Shown in pieces: positions 26,594 to 35,411 of a DNA stretch of 64,000 bases. Numbering within the stretch: the stretch's first letter is position 1; each line of letters begins with the position of its first letter. The stretch is from UBA1941 sp046329575 (GTDB lineage Bacteria > Bacteroidota > Bacteroidia > Chitinophagales > LD1): positions 1 to 64,000 of the forward strand of contig JAXLUJ010000015.1 in NCBI GenBank assembly GCA_046329575.1, read 5' to 3'. The position numbers and the translations under genes are program-made. Under the pieces are notes generated by a model. That model made no database searches. It was not told the DNA's origin and saw only the letters and a program-made list of their open reading frames with translations.

Positions 26594-27694
26594 ATGAAGT
26601 ATTTGTTGCTGCTGGTTTTGAACCTGATTGCCCTAACCGGATTTTCGCAGGAAACGGCCAAATCACTAAAATTGATTTTGGTTACTTATGATGGCTGCCG
26701 ATGGCAGGAAGTATTTCGCGGTGCCGACAAGCGCTTGCTGAAGCGTTTAGCACATTCAAAATTGGATACGGCTTTAGTGCGTGGCGTTTCGGAAGGTACG
26801 CATGCCGAAAAGCGCAAGGCGTTAAGTCCTTTTCTGTGGAATGTGGTTGCTGAAAAAGGTATGCTAATTGGCAATCGGGATAAGGGAAATACCTTGGCGC
26901 TCACGAACCCGTATCTTTTTTCTTACCCCGGTTATAGTGAATTGTTTTGTGGTTATGTTGACAGGCATGTTAACAGCAATAAATATCCCGATAACCCTAA
27001 CAAGGGTATGGTGGATTTTTTGTGTGAGGACAGCGCTTACAAAAACGCCATTGCTATTTTTAGCAATTGGGATGCTTTTCCACGAATTCTGAACAGCAAT
27101 CGAAATTCTATTCCTATGTATTGCGAATATGTTAGCGCTGATTCACTGCACCGCAAACAGTACAGTTGCTATGCAGGATTCACCACATCTATTCCTGAAC
27201 CATCGCCATATGCTTTGAAAGACACGCTGGTGTTCCATCATGCCAAGGAATACATTCACAGAAATCATCCGCGTGTATCGTTCATAGGTTTTGATGAAAC
27301 TGATCATTTCGGTCATGAAAACAACTATCCGGCCTATATCGGCGCCATCAATCAATTGGACCGATATATGAACGATCTTTGGACGATGGTTCAATCTGAT
27401 TCGTTTTATAAGGACCAAACCATGATTGCCATTACCTGCGACCATGGCCGTGGAGGCGCTTTCGCAAACATGTGGCGCCATCACGGTTTTCCTGTTCCCA
27501 ATTCCCGCTTTACGTGGTTAGCAATTATGGGGCCCGGAGTTCCGGCCATTGGTGAATGGAAGGAGGTACACGTGGCTTATCATAATCAGATTGCGGCTAC
27601 CTTAGTGAAGTTGTTAGGGAAAGATTATAAGATTGACAAGCACCATGTGGGCCGTCCAATAAAGGAAGTGATTGAACCGAAATCAAAACAGTAA
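26594..27694 (+). CDS. Secreted alkaline-phosphatase-superfamily hydrolase
   Basis: 366-aa protein with a signal peptide (residues 1-18). The alkaline phosphatase/phosphodiesterase fold is indicated by the metal ligand Asp in VTYDGCRW, the FDETDHFGHENN segment (Asp and His ligands), ITCDHGRGG (Asp, His) and a late His in WRHHGF. The usual nucleophile Thr/Ser position is not obvious to me. It could be a phosphodiesterase, a phosphoglyceromutase-like or a sulfatase-like enzyme. A TAGATTTA near-consensus box ends four bases before the ATG. A bidirectional terminator follows. Confidence 0.85.
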   Translation: MKYLLLLVLNLIALTGFSQETAKSLKLILVTYDGCRWQEVFRGADKRLLKRLAHSKLDTALVRGVSEGTHAEKRKALSPFLWNVVAEKGMLIGNRDKGNTLALTNPYLFSYPGYSELFCGYVDRHVNSNKYPDNPNKGMVDFLCEDSAYKNAIAIFSNWDAFPRILNSNRNSIPMYCEYVSADSLHRKQYSCYAGFTTSIPEPSPYALKDTLVFHHAKEYIHRNHPRVSFIGFDETDHFGHENNYPAYIGAINQLDRYMNDLWTMVQSDSFYKDQTMIAITCDHGRGGAFANMWRHHGFPVPNSRFTWLAIMGPGVPAIGEWKEVHVAYHNQIAATLVKLLGKDYKIDKHHVGRPIKEVIEPKSKQ

Positions 27695-27698
27695 GTTC

Positions 27699-27731
27699 AA
27701 AAAAAAAGCGGGGAAAAACCCCGCTTTTTTT
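27699..27731. terminator. Bidirectional intrinsic terminator
   Basis: Stem AGCGGGG (27707-27713), loop of five A, CCCCGCT (27719-27725), with A-run before and T-run after. It sits between the convergent alkaline-phosphatase-like gene and the cyclophilin-FKBP gene. Confidence 0.92.
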
Positions 27732-27734
27732 GAA

Positions 27735-28826
27735 TTATTTCACATCCATCAATTCTGTTTCGAATATGAGTGGTGTATTTGGCGGAATTGGTCCAACCCC
27801 GCGAGCACCGTAAGCCAGATCGCTTGGAATAATCAATTTCATTTTAGTGCCCACTTTCATTAAAGCGATGCCTTCATCCCAACCCGGAATCACCTGACCC
27901 TGACCTAAAATGAAGCTAAGCGGTTGACCACGATCAAGAGAAGAGTCAAATTTAGTGCCGTCAAGGAAAGTTCCGGTGTAGTGAACAGAAACTGTTTTAC
28001 CTTTTACGGCTTGTGCGCCGGTTCCTTCTTTTTCAACGATATACATCAGGCCGGAAGCCGTTTTTTTAGCGCCTTTTGATACACTTTCCAGTTGTTTGGC
28101 CTGAGCAGCTTTAGCCTCATCAGCTTTTTTACGCTCCATTTCTTCGCGCTTGGCAAAAATTCCCGGTGCATCGAAAGACTTGGCTGCCTTTCCAACACGA
28201 ATGATTTTAACGGTAGTCATTTTATCGCCTTGCTGAATGGCATTCACCACACTCTGACCCACCACAACATGTCCGAAAATGGTATGTTTTCCATCTAACC
28301 ATGGAGTGGCTACGTGCGTAATGAAGAATTGAGAACCATTAGTTCCGGGGCCGGCATTGGCCATAGAAAGAACGCCGGGGCCGGTGTGCTTCAAAGATGG
28401 ATCGAACTCATCGCCGAATTTGTAAGGAGGGCCGCCGGTGCCGTTTCCTGCCGGGTCGCCGCCCTGAATCATAAAGTTGGCAATCACGCGGTGGAAGGTA
28501 AGCCCGTCGTAGAACGGCTTTTTCTCGGCCACCAGCGGATGGTTACCTTCCGCAAGAGCCACGAAGTTGGCCACTGTTACCGGGATTTTTTCGAATTCAA
28601 GTTTGCAGACGATCTCGCCTTTAGTAGTGTTGAACTGCACATACATGCCGTCCTCTTTTTGCCAGTTTGTGTTATCAGCCATAGCCGGATTTTGATTTTG
28701 TTCGATTGGAGTTTCGGTTGTGGTGGCTGCAGTTTCTTCTGATGCAGGCGTTTTAGCGTTGCAAGAGGAGAAAAATCCTGCGAAAGCCAGCAGAAAAACC
28801 GGAAGCGATTTTTTCAATTGGTTCAT
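27735..28826 (-). CDS. Lipoprotein peptidyl-prolyl isomerase: cyclophilin-FKBP fusion
   Basis: 363-aa envelope chaperone. The lipobox is GFFSSC (Cys22), so the protein is a lipoprotein. Residues about 50-215 are a cyclophilin domain (FHRVIANFMIQGGDP, GTNGSQFFIT, HTIFGHVV). After a linker with a charged helix (AKREEMERKKADEAKA), residues about 262-363 are an FKBP domain (SVHYTGTFLDG, FDSS, VIPGWDEG, YGARGVGPIPPN). Both isomerase folds in one chain are unusual outside Bacteroidota and a few other groups. It probably assists folding of outer-membrane and secreted proteins. Confidence 0.94.
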   Translation of the reverse strand: MNQLKKSLPVFLLAFAGFFSSCNAKTPASEETAATTTETPIEQNQNPAMADNTNWQKEDGMYVQFNTTKGEIVCKLEFEKIPVTVANFVALAEGNHPLVAEKKPFYDGLTFHRVIANFMIQGGDPAGNGTGGPPYKFGDEFDPSLKHTGPGVLSMANAGPGTNGSQFFITHVATPWLDGKHTIFGHVVVGQSVVNAIQQGDKMTTVKIIRVGKAAKSFDAPGIFAKREEMERKKADEAKAAQAKQLESVSKGAKKTASGLMYIVEKEGTGAQAVKGKTVSVHYTGTFLDGTKFDSSLDRGQPLSFILGQGQVIPGWDEGIALMKVGTKMKLIIPSDLAYGARGVGPIPPNTPLIFETELMDVK

Positions 28827-28865
28827 GAATTCTGTTTTTTATGATTTAATTTTAAAAATACCATT

Positions 28866-29873
28866 CTAAATAAGTTCATCAACTTTTTCTATGAAGCCGG
28901 TAATCACTTCTTCCATACTGCCAGAGGCCTTGCCCCCTGAGGCATTGATGTGACCACCGCCATTATAGTGTTTTCGGGCAAATGCATTAACATCAATATT
29001 TCCTTTTGAACGAAAAGAAATTTTAATGCGGTCCTTTTCTTCCGTAAACAATGCACAAACCTGTACGCCTTCCACTTTGAAACCGTAGTTAACCACCCCA
29101 TCATTATCGCCTAACTGCAAATTAAAACGCTTTGCTTCTTCGCTGTTTATCGAAATGTAGGCCACCTTACCCTGCTTGGCAATTTTTAACTTTTCCCACA
29201 ATACAAAACCCAAATAACGCATGCGGCGCAGGTCGTAAACATTATTCACTTTATCGCTTACGTAATCTGGGCGTGCGCCTTTAGCCACCAATGCGCCTAA
29301 TATCCTAAGAACATTCGGGGTGGTATTACTGAATTGAAAGAAGCCGGTATCGGTGGCAATTCCGGTATACAGATTTTCTGCTATTTCCTGATCAATCAGA
29401 TCGGTTCGGCCCAATTGCTCAATTACATCAAAAATCATTTCAGATGTAGCAGCATAGTTGGTGAAACTAATAGTGCTGAACGCAAAATCTTCGGGTTGCT
29501 GGTGGTGATCGATAATTACTTTTTTGGCTGTTGCCAGTTGAATGGCTTCCCCTAGATCTTCCAGCCGCGCCAGCGAATTGAAGTCGAGGCAAAAGATGAT
29601 ATCTGCTTCAGCAATCGCTTTTAAACAACTCGGTTTCAACTTTTCTTTCTCAAACTCCAGAACTTGTTTTGAGCCCGGCATCCAGCGGATGTTGTTCGTA
29701 AATAGTGTTGGCGAAATAAAAGTGACGGAATGGCCGCACTTTTCAAGAAAGGCTTTCCAGCCCAAGCTGCTTCCCATGGCATCGCCGTCGGGATTGCGAT
29801 GGGTAACGATCACGCATTTGGAAGGTTGGGAAAGCAGTTCCTGTACTGCTTTTATGGAATCAAGTGTAATCAA
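28866..29873 (-). CDS. nrnA: Bifunctional oligoribonuclease/PAP phosphatase NrnA (DHH/DHHA1)
   Basis: 335-aa DHH-family phosphoesterase. Metal motifs are NPDGDAMGSSLG (residues about 28-39), an FCLDFN segment near 95 and the name-giving DHH in IIDHHQQ. The C-terminal DHHA1 substrate motif is HYNGGGHINASGG. It degrades nano-RNA and hydrolyses 3'-phosphoadenosine 5'-phosphate. The start codon is TTG at 29873. A near-consensus TAATTTCG box lies seven bases upstream. A CoA pyrophosphatase gene sits 21 bases further upstream, and the cyclophilin-FKBP gene lies 39 bases downstream. Confidence 0.9.
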   Translation of the reverse strand: MITLDSIKAVQELLSQPSKCVIVTHRNPDGDAMGSSLGWKAFLEKCGHSVTFISPTLFTNNIRWMPGSKQVLEFEKEKLKPSCLKAIAEADIIFCLDFNSLARLEDLGEAIQLATAKKVIIDHHQQPEDFAFSTISFTNYAATSEMIFDVIEQLGRTDLIDQEIAENLYTGIATDTGFFQFSNTTPNVLRILGALVAKGARPDYVSDKVNNVYDLRRMRYLGFVLWEKLKIAKQGKVAYISINSEEAKRFNLQLGDNDGVVNYGFKVEGVQVCALFTEEKDRIKISFRSKGNIDVNAFARKHYNGGGHINASGGKASGSMEEVITGFIEKVDELI

Positions 29874-29894
29874 GCGGGCCCGAAATTAGCAGAA

Positions 29895-30521
29895 TTACCG
29901 ACTTGCCCTATGAAGCAGCGCAAGAAATTCGCTTAAAATTATGGCTGTGGCTCCCCAAATCACACGATCGTTCTGAACATAGGCCGGAACATCCATCACG
30001 GTTTCTTTATTGAGGTGCACCGGCGTTGTTCCTTTACTTTCTTCCAGAAAAAAATAGGATAGCGGAATGCTAAAAATCTCTTTCACTTCGCGATCCTGCT
30101 TTTTGAAATTCAGGGCTGTTTTTGCTGCGGCTACTGTTGGGTAAACTAAAAAGTTGCTTGGCGGAATGTATAATTCACTCAACGTACCTAACACTTGCAA
30201 ATGGCTGCGGCCTACACCAATTTCTTCTTCTGTTTCACGCAAAGCAGTTGCGGTAAAGTCGCTGTCTTGTTCTTCCACTTTGCCACCCGGAAAACTAATT
30301 TGGCCGCTGTGAACCCCGGCGTATTCCATTCTTCTGGTAAAAACAATTTCAACATCATTTTCTGTTTCTAACAATAACAACAACACGCCGCCCAATCGAG
30401 GCTTACGGGCCAAAATGCTGTTGCGGTCGAGATTTTCGCGATAGGAGGGCGCCATTTTCAATTGCGCCTCCAAGCCCGGAAGTGGCTGTTGCAGCGCGTT
30501 TCTGATGAAGGCTATGTTCAT
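29895..30521 (-). CDS. Nudix hydrolase, CoA pyrophosphatase type (NudL-like)
   Basis: About 208-aa Nudix enzyme hydrolysing CoA or related dinucleotides. The Nudix box reads GGKVEE ... RETEEEIG around residue 90, preceded by the GQISFPGG sequence characteristic of the CoA pyrophosphatase group. The start at 30521 (MNIAFIRNALQQ) was chosen because further upstream in-frame ATGs would overlap the divergent gene beginning at 30583 and lack homology-like sequence. Confidence 0.88.
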   Translation of the reverse strand: MNIAFIRNALQQPLPGLEAQLKMAPSYRENLDRNSILARKPRLGGVLLLLLETENDVEIVFTRRMEYAGVHSGQISFPGGKVEEQDSDFTATALRETEEEIGVGRSHLQVLGTLSELYIPPSNFLVYPTVAAAKTALNFKKQDREVKEIFSIPLSYFFLEESKGTTPVHLNKETVMDVPAYVQNDRVIWGATAIILSEFLALLHRASR

Positions 30522-30582
30522 GTTGATTGGTTCGTGCGAATAACTTACATTCGCAGTCCTTTTCCAAAATTGAAGAAAGAAA

Positions 30583-31701
30583 ATGCAAACGAGGTTCCTT
30601 ACTACAGGGTTGATGGACGACGCCAAACAGGTGTGGCTGGCCTATGACCTTAATCAGGCAGCATTCCGGTTAGATTTACATGTGATTGAGAAGAAAATGT
30701 TGGATGCGGCTCAAACTGAAGCGCTTCAGGCCTGGGCCAACAATGGTGATTTCCAATTTCCGGAAGCGGCATTATTGATTCAGCCTGATCTTAACAGCGA
30801 CACGATTTTGCCTGATAATATTAAGTCAGATAAAACAGGCGAAATACGTCATAAGCAGAACGAATGGGGTCTTGCGCTGCTCACCAATAAATTATGGGAA
30901 AGCTATCTGATTGAAATGGAAAATCTAAAAAAGCGGTCAGAAGAACTTACTTCTTATGACAAATCGCTTTTTGATGAAGCCAAATCATTTTGGGAAAGAG
31001 TATTGGAACACAAGAAAGAACGAAACATTACTCAGGAAAAGCTCGATAAGATTAAGGAAGACGTAAATGCCATTTTTGAAAAGCTAAAGGCATTTCGAAA
31101 AACAGAAAGCGCTGAATTTGAAAAGCATTCGAACGAGATTAGGCAACAAGTACAGGAAAAACTGGAGGCAATTAAGAAACGTGTTGAGGAAAAGGCGAAT
31201 TTCAAGCAACTTCACGATGATGTAAAAGCCGTTCAGCAGGAACTGCGTCAGGTTCGGTTTCTCAAGAGCGATGAAAGCGCTGTTCGCAAAGCATTTGACG
31301 ATGCTTTTCACTTCATCAGCGAATCGCGTCAGAAGTATTTTTCCGGAAAGAATGAATCGCGCATTGCCGGTTTGAATGAAGTGATTCAGAAGATGGAAAA
31401 AGGACTGGAACGCGATAAGAAAGACCTGGAATATTTTACGAAGAAATCGGATCATCCGAAAATCCACTCATTGGAACTACAAGTGTTGAAACTGCGGATT
31501 CGCCAGATCAATGATATTATTTCCTCAAAAGAGGAGAAGTTGAAGGATATCTACAAAACTTTGGAAAGTCTTCGTAAGCCTAAGGCTGCAAAGAACAATA
31601 CCAAAGAGGATGCATCAGAAAATGCTGCATCAGATGTTACAGGCGTACCAGATGTGATGGAAAACGGAGCAGCCGCTCAAGAGAGCCCGGCAGCTGAGTA
31701 A
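30583..31701 (+). CDS. Coiled-coil protein with DUF349-like segment
   Basis: 372-aa cytosolic, strongly charged protein. Residues about 110-340 are predicted long coiled coils (heptads such as FEKLKAFRKTESAEFEKH and VQEKLEAIKKRVEEKA). The KQLHDDVKAVQQELRQV stretch followed by AVRKAFDDAFH resembles DUF349 repeats. The N-terminus is aromatic and acidic; the C-terminal 50 residues are low-complexity Ala/Glu/Ser. No enzymatic motif is visible, so a scaffold or structural role is likely. An alternative start (MDDAKQVWLAYD, 30613) is possible. It is convergent with def, two bases apart. Confidence 0.72.
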   Translation: MQTRFLTTGLMDDAKQVWLAYDLNQAAFRLDLHVIEKKMLDAAQTEALQAWANNGDFQFPEAALLIQPDLNSDTILPDNIKSDKTGEIRHKQNEWGLALLTNKLWESYLIEMENLKKRSEELTSYDKSLFDEAKSFWERVLEHKKERNITQEKLDKIKEDVNAIFEKLKAFRKTESAEFEKHSNEIRQQVQEKLEAIKKRVEEKANFKQLHDDVKAVQQELRQVRFLKSDESAVRKAFDDAFHFISESRQKYFSGKNESRIAGLNEVIQKMEKGLERDKKDLEYFTKKSDHPKIHSLELQVLKLRIRQINDIISSKEEKLKDIYKTLESLRKPKAAKNNTKEDASENAASDVTGVPDVMENGAAAQESPAAE

Positions 31702-31703
31702 AG

Positions 31704-32261
31704 CTACTTCTTTGGAAACTTCATTTTGTAGTTCACATCCACATCGCCGCGGCTGATCTTTTCGAGCTTTCCCTTTAGCAAACTTTTTCGCAAAGGTTTA
31801 ATGTGGTCAACAAATAATTTTCCTTCAATATGATCGTATTCGTGTTGAATCACACGCGCCGTCATATCGTCGAAGGTCTTTTTATGTTTTTTGAAATCGC
31901 GGTCGTAATATTCAATGGTTAATTGTGGTTTTCGATTAACATCCTCGCGAATGCCGGGAATGCTCAGGCAGCCTTCTTCATAAGCCCACAAATCGCCCGA
32001 TTCCTCCAGAATGCGGGCATTGATAAACACTTCTCTGATGCCATTGTTTTCTTCCCCTTCATCATACATTTTAGTGCTGTCGATTACAAACAACCGGATA
32101 GCGCGGCCAATTTGCTGCGCAGCTAAACCTACTCCGCGGCTTTTGTCCATCGTTTCCCACATATCATCGATCAACTGATTCAATGCCGGATAATTTTTAT
32201 CAATCTCTTCACCCGTCTTCCGAAGTACGGGGTCGCCATATGCTACAATTGGTAATATCAT
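31704..32261 (-). CDS. def: Peptide deformylase
   Basis: 185-aa metalloenzyme removing the N-terminal formyl group from nascent proteins. The three diagnostic motifs are GVGLAAQQIG (Gln), EEGCLSIPG (metal Cys) and QHEYDHIEG (metal His pair with catalytic Glu). Length and order match type I enzymes with a slightly long C-terminal basic tail. It follows ruvX by nine bases on the minus strand, and together with DUF1573 they form a compact operon. Confidence 0.96.
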   Translation of the reverse strand: MILPIVAYGDPVLRKTGEEIDKNYPALNQLIDDMWETMDKSRGVGLAAQQIGRAIRLFVIDSTKMYDEGEENNGIREVFINARILEESGDLWAYEEGCLSIPGIREDVNRKPQLTIEYYDRDFKKHKKTFDDMTARVIQHEYDHIEGKLFVDHIKPLRKSLLKGKLEKISRGDVDVNYKMKFPKK

Positions 32262-32270
32262 TTTTTCTGC

Positions 32271-32690
32271 CTAGAGGCTACTTTTCATTTCTAAATACGT
32301 TTGCAAAATAATAGTTGCGCTCACTTTATCAATATTCCCTTTTTTTTCCCGCTCACTTTTTTTTAGGCCGCTCATCGCTATCATCCGGCTTGCCATTCGG
32401 GAACTGAAGCGTTCATCTACCTTTTCAATACTCTTTTCAGGAAACTGTTTTTGCAATTGAACCAAAAATTGATCGATTAGTTTAATTACATCGTTCAGCC
32501 GGTGGCCATGGTTATAGGGATAGCCTACCACAAATTTTTCTACGTCTTCTTTTTGCAAATAGGTTTTTAAGAAATCGTATAAACTTTTTGTTTCAACAGT
32601 GGTGAGTGCTGTAGCGATTAGCTGCATGGGGTCAGTTACCGCAATGCCTACGCGTTTGGCGCCATAATCGATAGCCAGGATACGAGCCAT
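32271..32690 (-). CDS. ruvX: Holliday junction resolvase-like protein RuvX/YqgF
   Basis: 139-aa RNase H-like protein, essential in E. coli for processing the 5' end of pre-16S rRNA and also proposed as a Holliday-junction resolvase. The N-terminal catalytic strand is IDYGAKRVGIAVTD (residues 6-19). Also present are GYPYNHGH and a C-terminal DERFSSRMAS segment, followed by the final Asp region (GNIDKVSATIIL). The start overlaps the stop of the DUF1573 gene by one base (TAATG). Confidence 0.93.
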   Translation of the reverse strand: MARILAIDYGAKRVGIAVTDPMQLIATALTTVETKSLYDFLKTYLQKEDVEKFVVGYPYNHGHRLNDVIKLIDQFLVQLQKQFPEKSIEKVDERFSSRMASRMIAMSGLKKSEREKKGNIDKVSATIILQTYLEMKSSL

Positions 32691-33220
32691 TATTGCGGAA
32701 TTATGTTTGCGGTTATGGTGAGTACATTTTTCGAAGGAATGGTATTGGAAGTTACGGTCACGGTTTTGGTTTGTTTTCCTTCGCGCCCCTTGGCATCGAA
32801 CTCTACTTTTATTTCAGCCGATTGACCAGGCGCCACGGCCTCTTTCGGCCAAGTGGGAACCGTACAGCCACAAGAGCCGATAGCTTCGCTGATAATCAAA
32901 TTATTCGCCCCGGTATTTTTAAATTGAAAGGTAGTGGCATACACCTTTCCTGTTTTGATGTTTCCAAAATCGTGACTCCATATTGGAAATTGAATACTGG
33001 TTTGCGGGCCTTTGGGAACCTCTTCATTATTGATGGATTGTTCGGTCATTGGCCGATCAAAAGGACTGGGATCAGCCACCGCAGGCATTTCTACAACCTT
33101 CGTTTTGGAAAGTGCCGTGAGTTGTTCATCCAACTTCACATAGTGAATATGATCGAAATAAAAATTAGCAGCAATTCCGCCTATGGCCAGTATCAGAAGC
33201 GCGGTATTCAAGAATTTCAT
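32690..33220 (-). CDS. DUF1573 protein with N-terminal membrane segment
   Basis: 176-aa protein. Residues 5-22 form a membrane anchor or uncleaved signal, followed by a Pro-rich linker and a DUF1573 immunoglobulin-like domain with its hallmark sequence SHDFGNIKTG, FKNTGANNLII and SCGCTVPTWPKEAVAPGQS. Function is unknown; the family is very abundant in Bacteroidota. A TATTTTTG -7 box ends four bases before the ATG, so the mRNA is probably leaderless. It is divergent from the CDF transporter gene. Confidence 0.88.
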   Translation of the reverse strand: MKFLNTALLILAIGGIAANFYFDHIHYVKLDEQLTALSKTKVVEMPAVADPSPFDRPMTEQSINNEEVPKGPQTSIQFPIWSHDFGNIKTGKVYATTFQFKNTGANNLIISEAIGSCGCTVPTWPKEAVAPGQSAEIKVEFDAKGREGKQTKTVTVTSNTIPSKNVLTITANIIPQ

Positions 33221-33224
33221 GATG

Positions 33225-33232
33225 CAAAAATA
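33225..33232 (-). promoter_or_regulatory. -7 box of the DUF1573-ruvX-def operon (leaderless)
   Basis: Minus-strand TATTTTTG, a perfect TAnnTTTG match, separated from the ATG by only four bases (33221-33224). Transcription should start at or within a base or two of the start codon. Confidence 0.6.
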
Positions 33233-33245
33233 GCAAAGTCACCAC

Positions 33246-33253
33246 TATATTTG
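33246..33253 (+). promoter_or_regulatory. -7 box of the CDF transporter gene (leaderless)
   Basis: Plus-strand TATATTTG, also a perfect TAnnTTTG match, four bases before the GTG start at 33258. The two divergent -7 boxes are only 13 bases apart, so the -33 regions of the two promoters must overlap each other's -7 sequence. Confidence 0.6.
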
Positions 33254-33257
33254 TGAT

Positions 33258-34178
33258 GTGAGTCATTCGCATCAACATCATCATCAACTGGTAAAAAGAG
33301 TAACCACCGCATTTTATGTGGGCATAGCGCTAAACCTGTTGTTTGTGGTAGTAGAAGTGGTGGCTGCTTTTTACCTGAACTCTCTGGCGTTGCTTTCAGA
33401 TGCCGGTCACAATTTGGCCGATGTTGCCGGTCTGGTCCTTTCGGTACTCGCTTTAAAACTCGCAAAACTGAAACCCAGCGCCAAATTTACCTATGGGTAT
33501 AAAAAAACAACGGTACTGGCGGCGTTGTTGAACGCTGTATTTCTTTTGGTATCGGTGGGCGCCATTGGGTATGAAGCGATTCAAAAATTCATCCATCCCT
33601 CGCCGGTGCAAGGCATACCAATTGCAGGAGTGGCGTCAATAGGGATAGTGATTAACTTCGTAAGTGCCCTATTGTTTCGTGACGATAAGAAAGAATTGAA
33701 TGCACATTCGGCCTATCTTCATCTACTTGCCGATGCGTTGGTTTCGCTGGGTGTAGTGATTGGCGGGTTGTTAATAGCCTATACCGGTTACTGGTGGATC
33801 GATCCGCTGCTGTCATTAGCTATTGCAGTAGTTATTTTGCTAGGCACTTTCGGGTTGCTGAAAAGTAGTTTGAAGCTGACGCTGGATGCGGTTCCCGAGT
33901 CGATTAATGCAGAACTTATTACTAAAACCATTTTAGAGGTAAAAGACGTTATTGACATTCACCATCTGCATATTTGGGCCCTCAGCAGTTCCCAAAATGC
34001 GCTAACGGCACACATTGTAGTGGCCGAGAACTATACTTTACGAGATGCCGAAATGCTAAGGCACAGAATCAAACATGCCCTTGCTGAGCACGACATTCAT
34101 CATGCCACATTAGAGGTAGAAGGAAAGCATGCGCACCGCGATAAAGAAGATGAGGGCGAATCGTTAGACTGTGAATAG
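33258..34178 (+). CDS. Cation diffusion facilitator (CDF) transporter
   Basis: 306-aa divalent metal efflux protein, probably for zinc, cobalt or cadmium. A His-rich N-terminus (SHSHQHHHQ) is followed by six membrane segments. The metal-site Asp/His pairs are in SDAGHNLADV (TM2) and LLADALVSLG (TM5). The cytosolic C-terminal domain has the IHHLHIWALSS signature. The start is GTG at 33258, fitting the TATATTTG -7 box just upstream; the ATG two bases earlier leads straight to a stop. A GlmU-like gene starts 30 bases downstream. Confidence 0.93.
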   Translation: MSHSHQHHHQLVKRVTTAFYVGIALNLLFVVVEVVAAFYLNSLALLSDAGHNLADVAGLVLSVLALKLAKLKPSAKFTYGYKKTTVLAALLNAVFLLVSVGAIGYEAIQKFIHPSPVQGIPIAGVASIGIVINFVSALLFRDDKKELNAHSAYLHLLADALVSLGVVIGGLLIAYTGYWWIDPLLSLAIAVVILLGTFGLLKSSLKLTLDAVPESINAELITKTILEVKDVIDIHHLHIWALSSSQNALTAHIVVAENYTLRDAEMLRHRIKHALAEHDIHHATLEVEGKHAHRDKEDEGESLDCE

Positions 34179-34208
34179 AAGTTTTCGAAAAATTTCTACT
34201 TTGCCCTC

Positions 34209-35411
34209 ATGGCTTTTATATTATTTGATACAGTAAGCACGCGGAAAAATTTATTGCCACTTACGTTTACCCGGCCGGTTTGTGATTGCCGCTGTGGTAT
34301 TCTTACCATTCGGGAAAAATGGGAGCTTTTGCTTGGCGAGAAAACCTACACACTTACTGAAGATTATCTGCAACGAAAATTTCCTGCTGCCAATACGCAA
34401 GGCATTTCGGTGTACATCAATGGAAGTGTTTTTCCTGATAACGAATTGCAGAAGGCGGTTTGCGGTTTAAAGGAAGATGAAGCACTGATTTCAGGAAAAA
34501 CGCTGTTGGCGTTCGTATCAAAACGACCGCAGCTGAACCATGAAAATATGGAGGCCATTGCACATTCATTCAAGGCAATAGATTATTCTTCAACGTTCTT
34601 GAGCATCCAGTTTCCGTATCAAATTTTCAGCCTGAATGGCGAAGCGGTAAAACGCGATTTTGAACTGCTCACCTTTGGCAAAAAATCGCAACAGCTTTCT
34701 GATTCCAACAAAATAATTGGCGATATTCATCAGCTATACCTCGCGCCAGGCGCTGTTGTAGAGGGCGCGGTGCTGAATACAAAAACCGGCCCGATATACA
34801 TTGCTGAAGATGCCGAGATCATGGAAGGAAGTTTGATACGCGGACCTTTTGTACTGGGGGAACATGCCGTAGTGAAAATGGGCGCCAAGATCTACGGGCC
34901 TACTACAATCGGGCCATATTGTAAAGTAGGCGGCGAAATCAGTAATAGTGTGTTTTTTGCTTATAGCAATAAAGGACACGATGGTTTTGTGGGAAATTCG
35001 GTGATTGCAGAATGGTGCAATTTGGGGGCTGACACCAACACTTCCAATTTGAAAAACAATTATAGCAATGTAGATGTATGGAACTATACCGAAGGGCAAT
35101 TGGTAGAAATGGACCTTCAGTTTCATGGTATGATCATGGCCGATCATGCCAAGAGCGGCATCAACACCATGTTTAATACCGGAACTACAGTAGGTGTAAG
35201 TGCGAATGTTTTTGGTGGCGATTTTCCGCCCAAGTTTATTCCCGGATTTTGCTGGGGTGGAAACAAATGGTTGCGTACGTTTACGTTCGACAAGGCGCTG
35301 GAAGTAGCCGCGCGTATGATGGAACGCCGTGGTTTGGTGCTGCCCGATGAAGATGTCGAAATTTTGAAAGAAGTTTTTAACCGGGAATCGAAATGGAGAA
35401 AAGACAAATGA
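34209..35411 (+). CDS. Alternative GlmU-like sugar nucleotidyltransferase/acyltransferase
   Basis: 400-aa protein of the Bacteroidota-specific alternative GlmU family (UDP-N-acetylglucosamine diphosphorylase / glucosamine-1-phosphate N-acetyltransferase). The N-terminal domain (1-170, NTP_transf_4 type) starts FDTVSTRKNLLPLTFTRP; the C-terminal half is a left-handed beta-helix (GPIYIAEDAEI, GPFVLGEHA, GPTTIGPYC) with a His-containing AYSNKGHDGFVGNS loop and the SNLKNNYSNV segment. It should supply UDP-GlcNAc for peptidoglycan and lipid A. Its stop overlaps the tpiA start (ATGA). Confidence 0.88.
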   Translation: MAFILFDTVSTRKNLLPLTFTRPVCDCRCGILTIREKWELLLGEKTYTLTEDYLQRKFPAANTQGISVYINGSVFPDNELQKAVCGLKEDEALISGKTLLAFVSKRPQLNHENMEAIAHSFKAIDYSSTFLSIQFPYQIFSLNGEAVKRDFELLTFGKKSQQLSDSNKIIGDIHQLYLAPGAVVEGAVLNTKTGPIYIAEDAEIMEGSLIRGPFVLGEHAVVKMGAKIYGPTTIGPYCKVGGEISNSVFFAYSNKGHDGFVGNSVIAEWCNLGADTNTSNLKNNYSNVDVWNYTEGQLVEMDLQFHGMIMADHAKSGINTMFNTGTTVGVSANVFGGDFPPKFIPGFCWGGNKWLRTFTFDKALEVAARMMERRGLVLPDEDVEILKEVFNRESKWRKDK

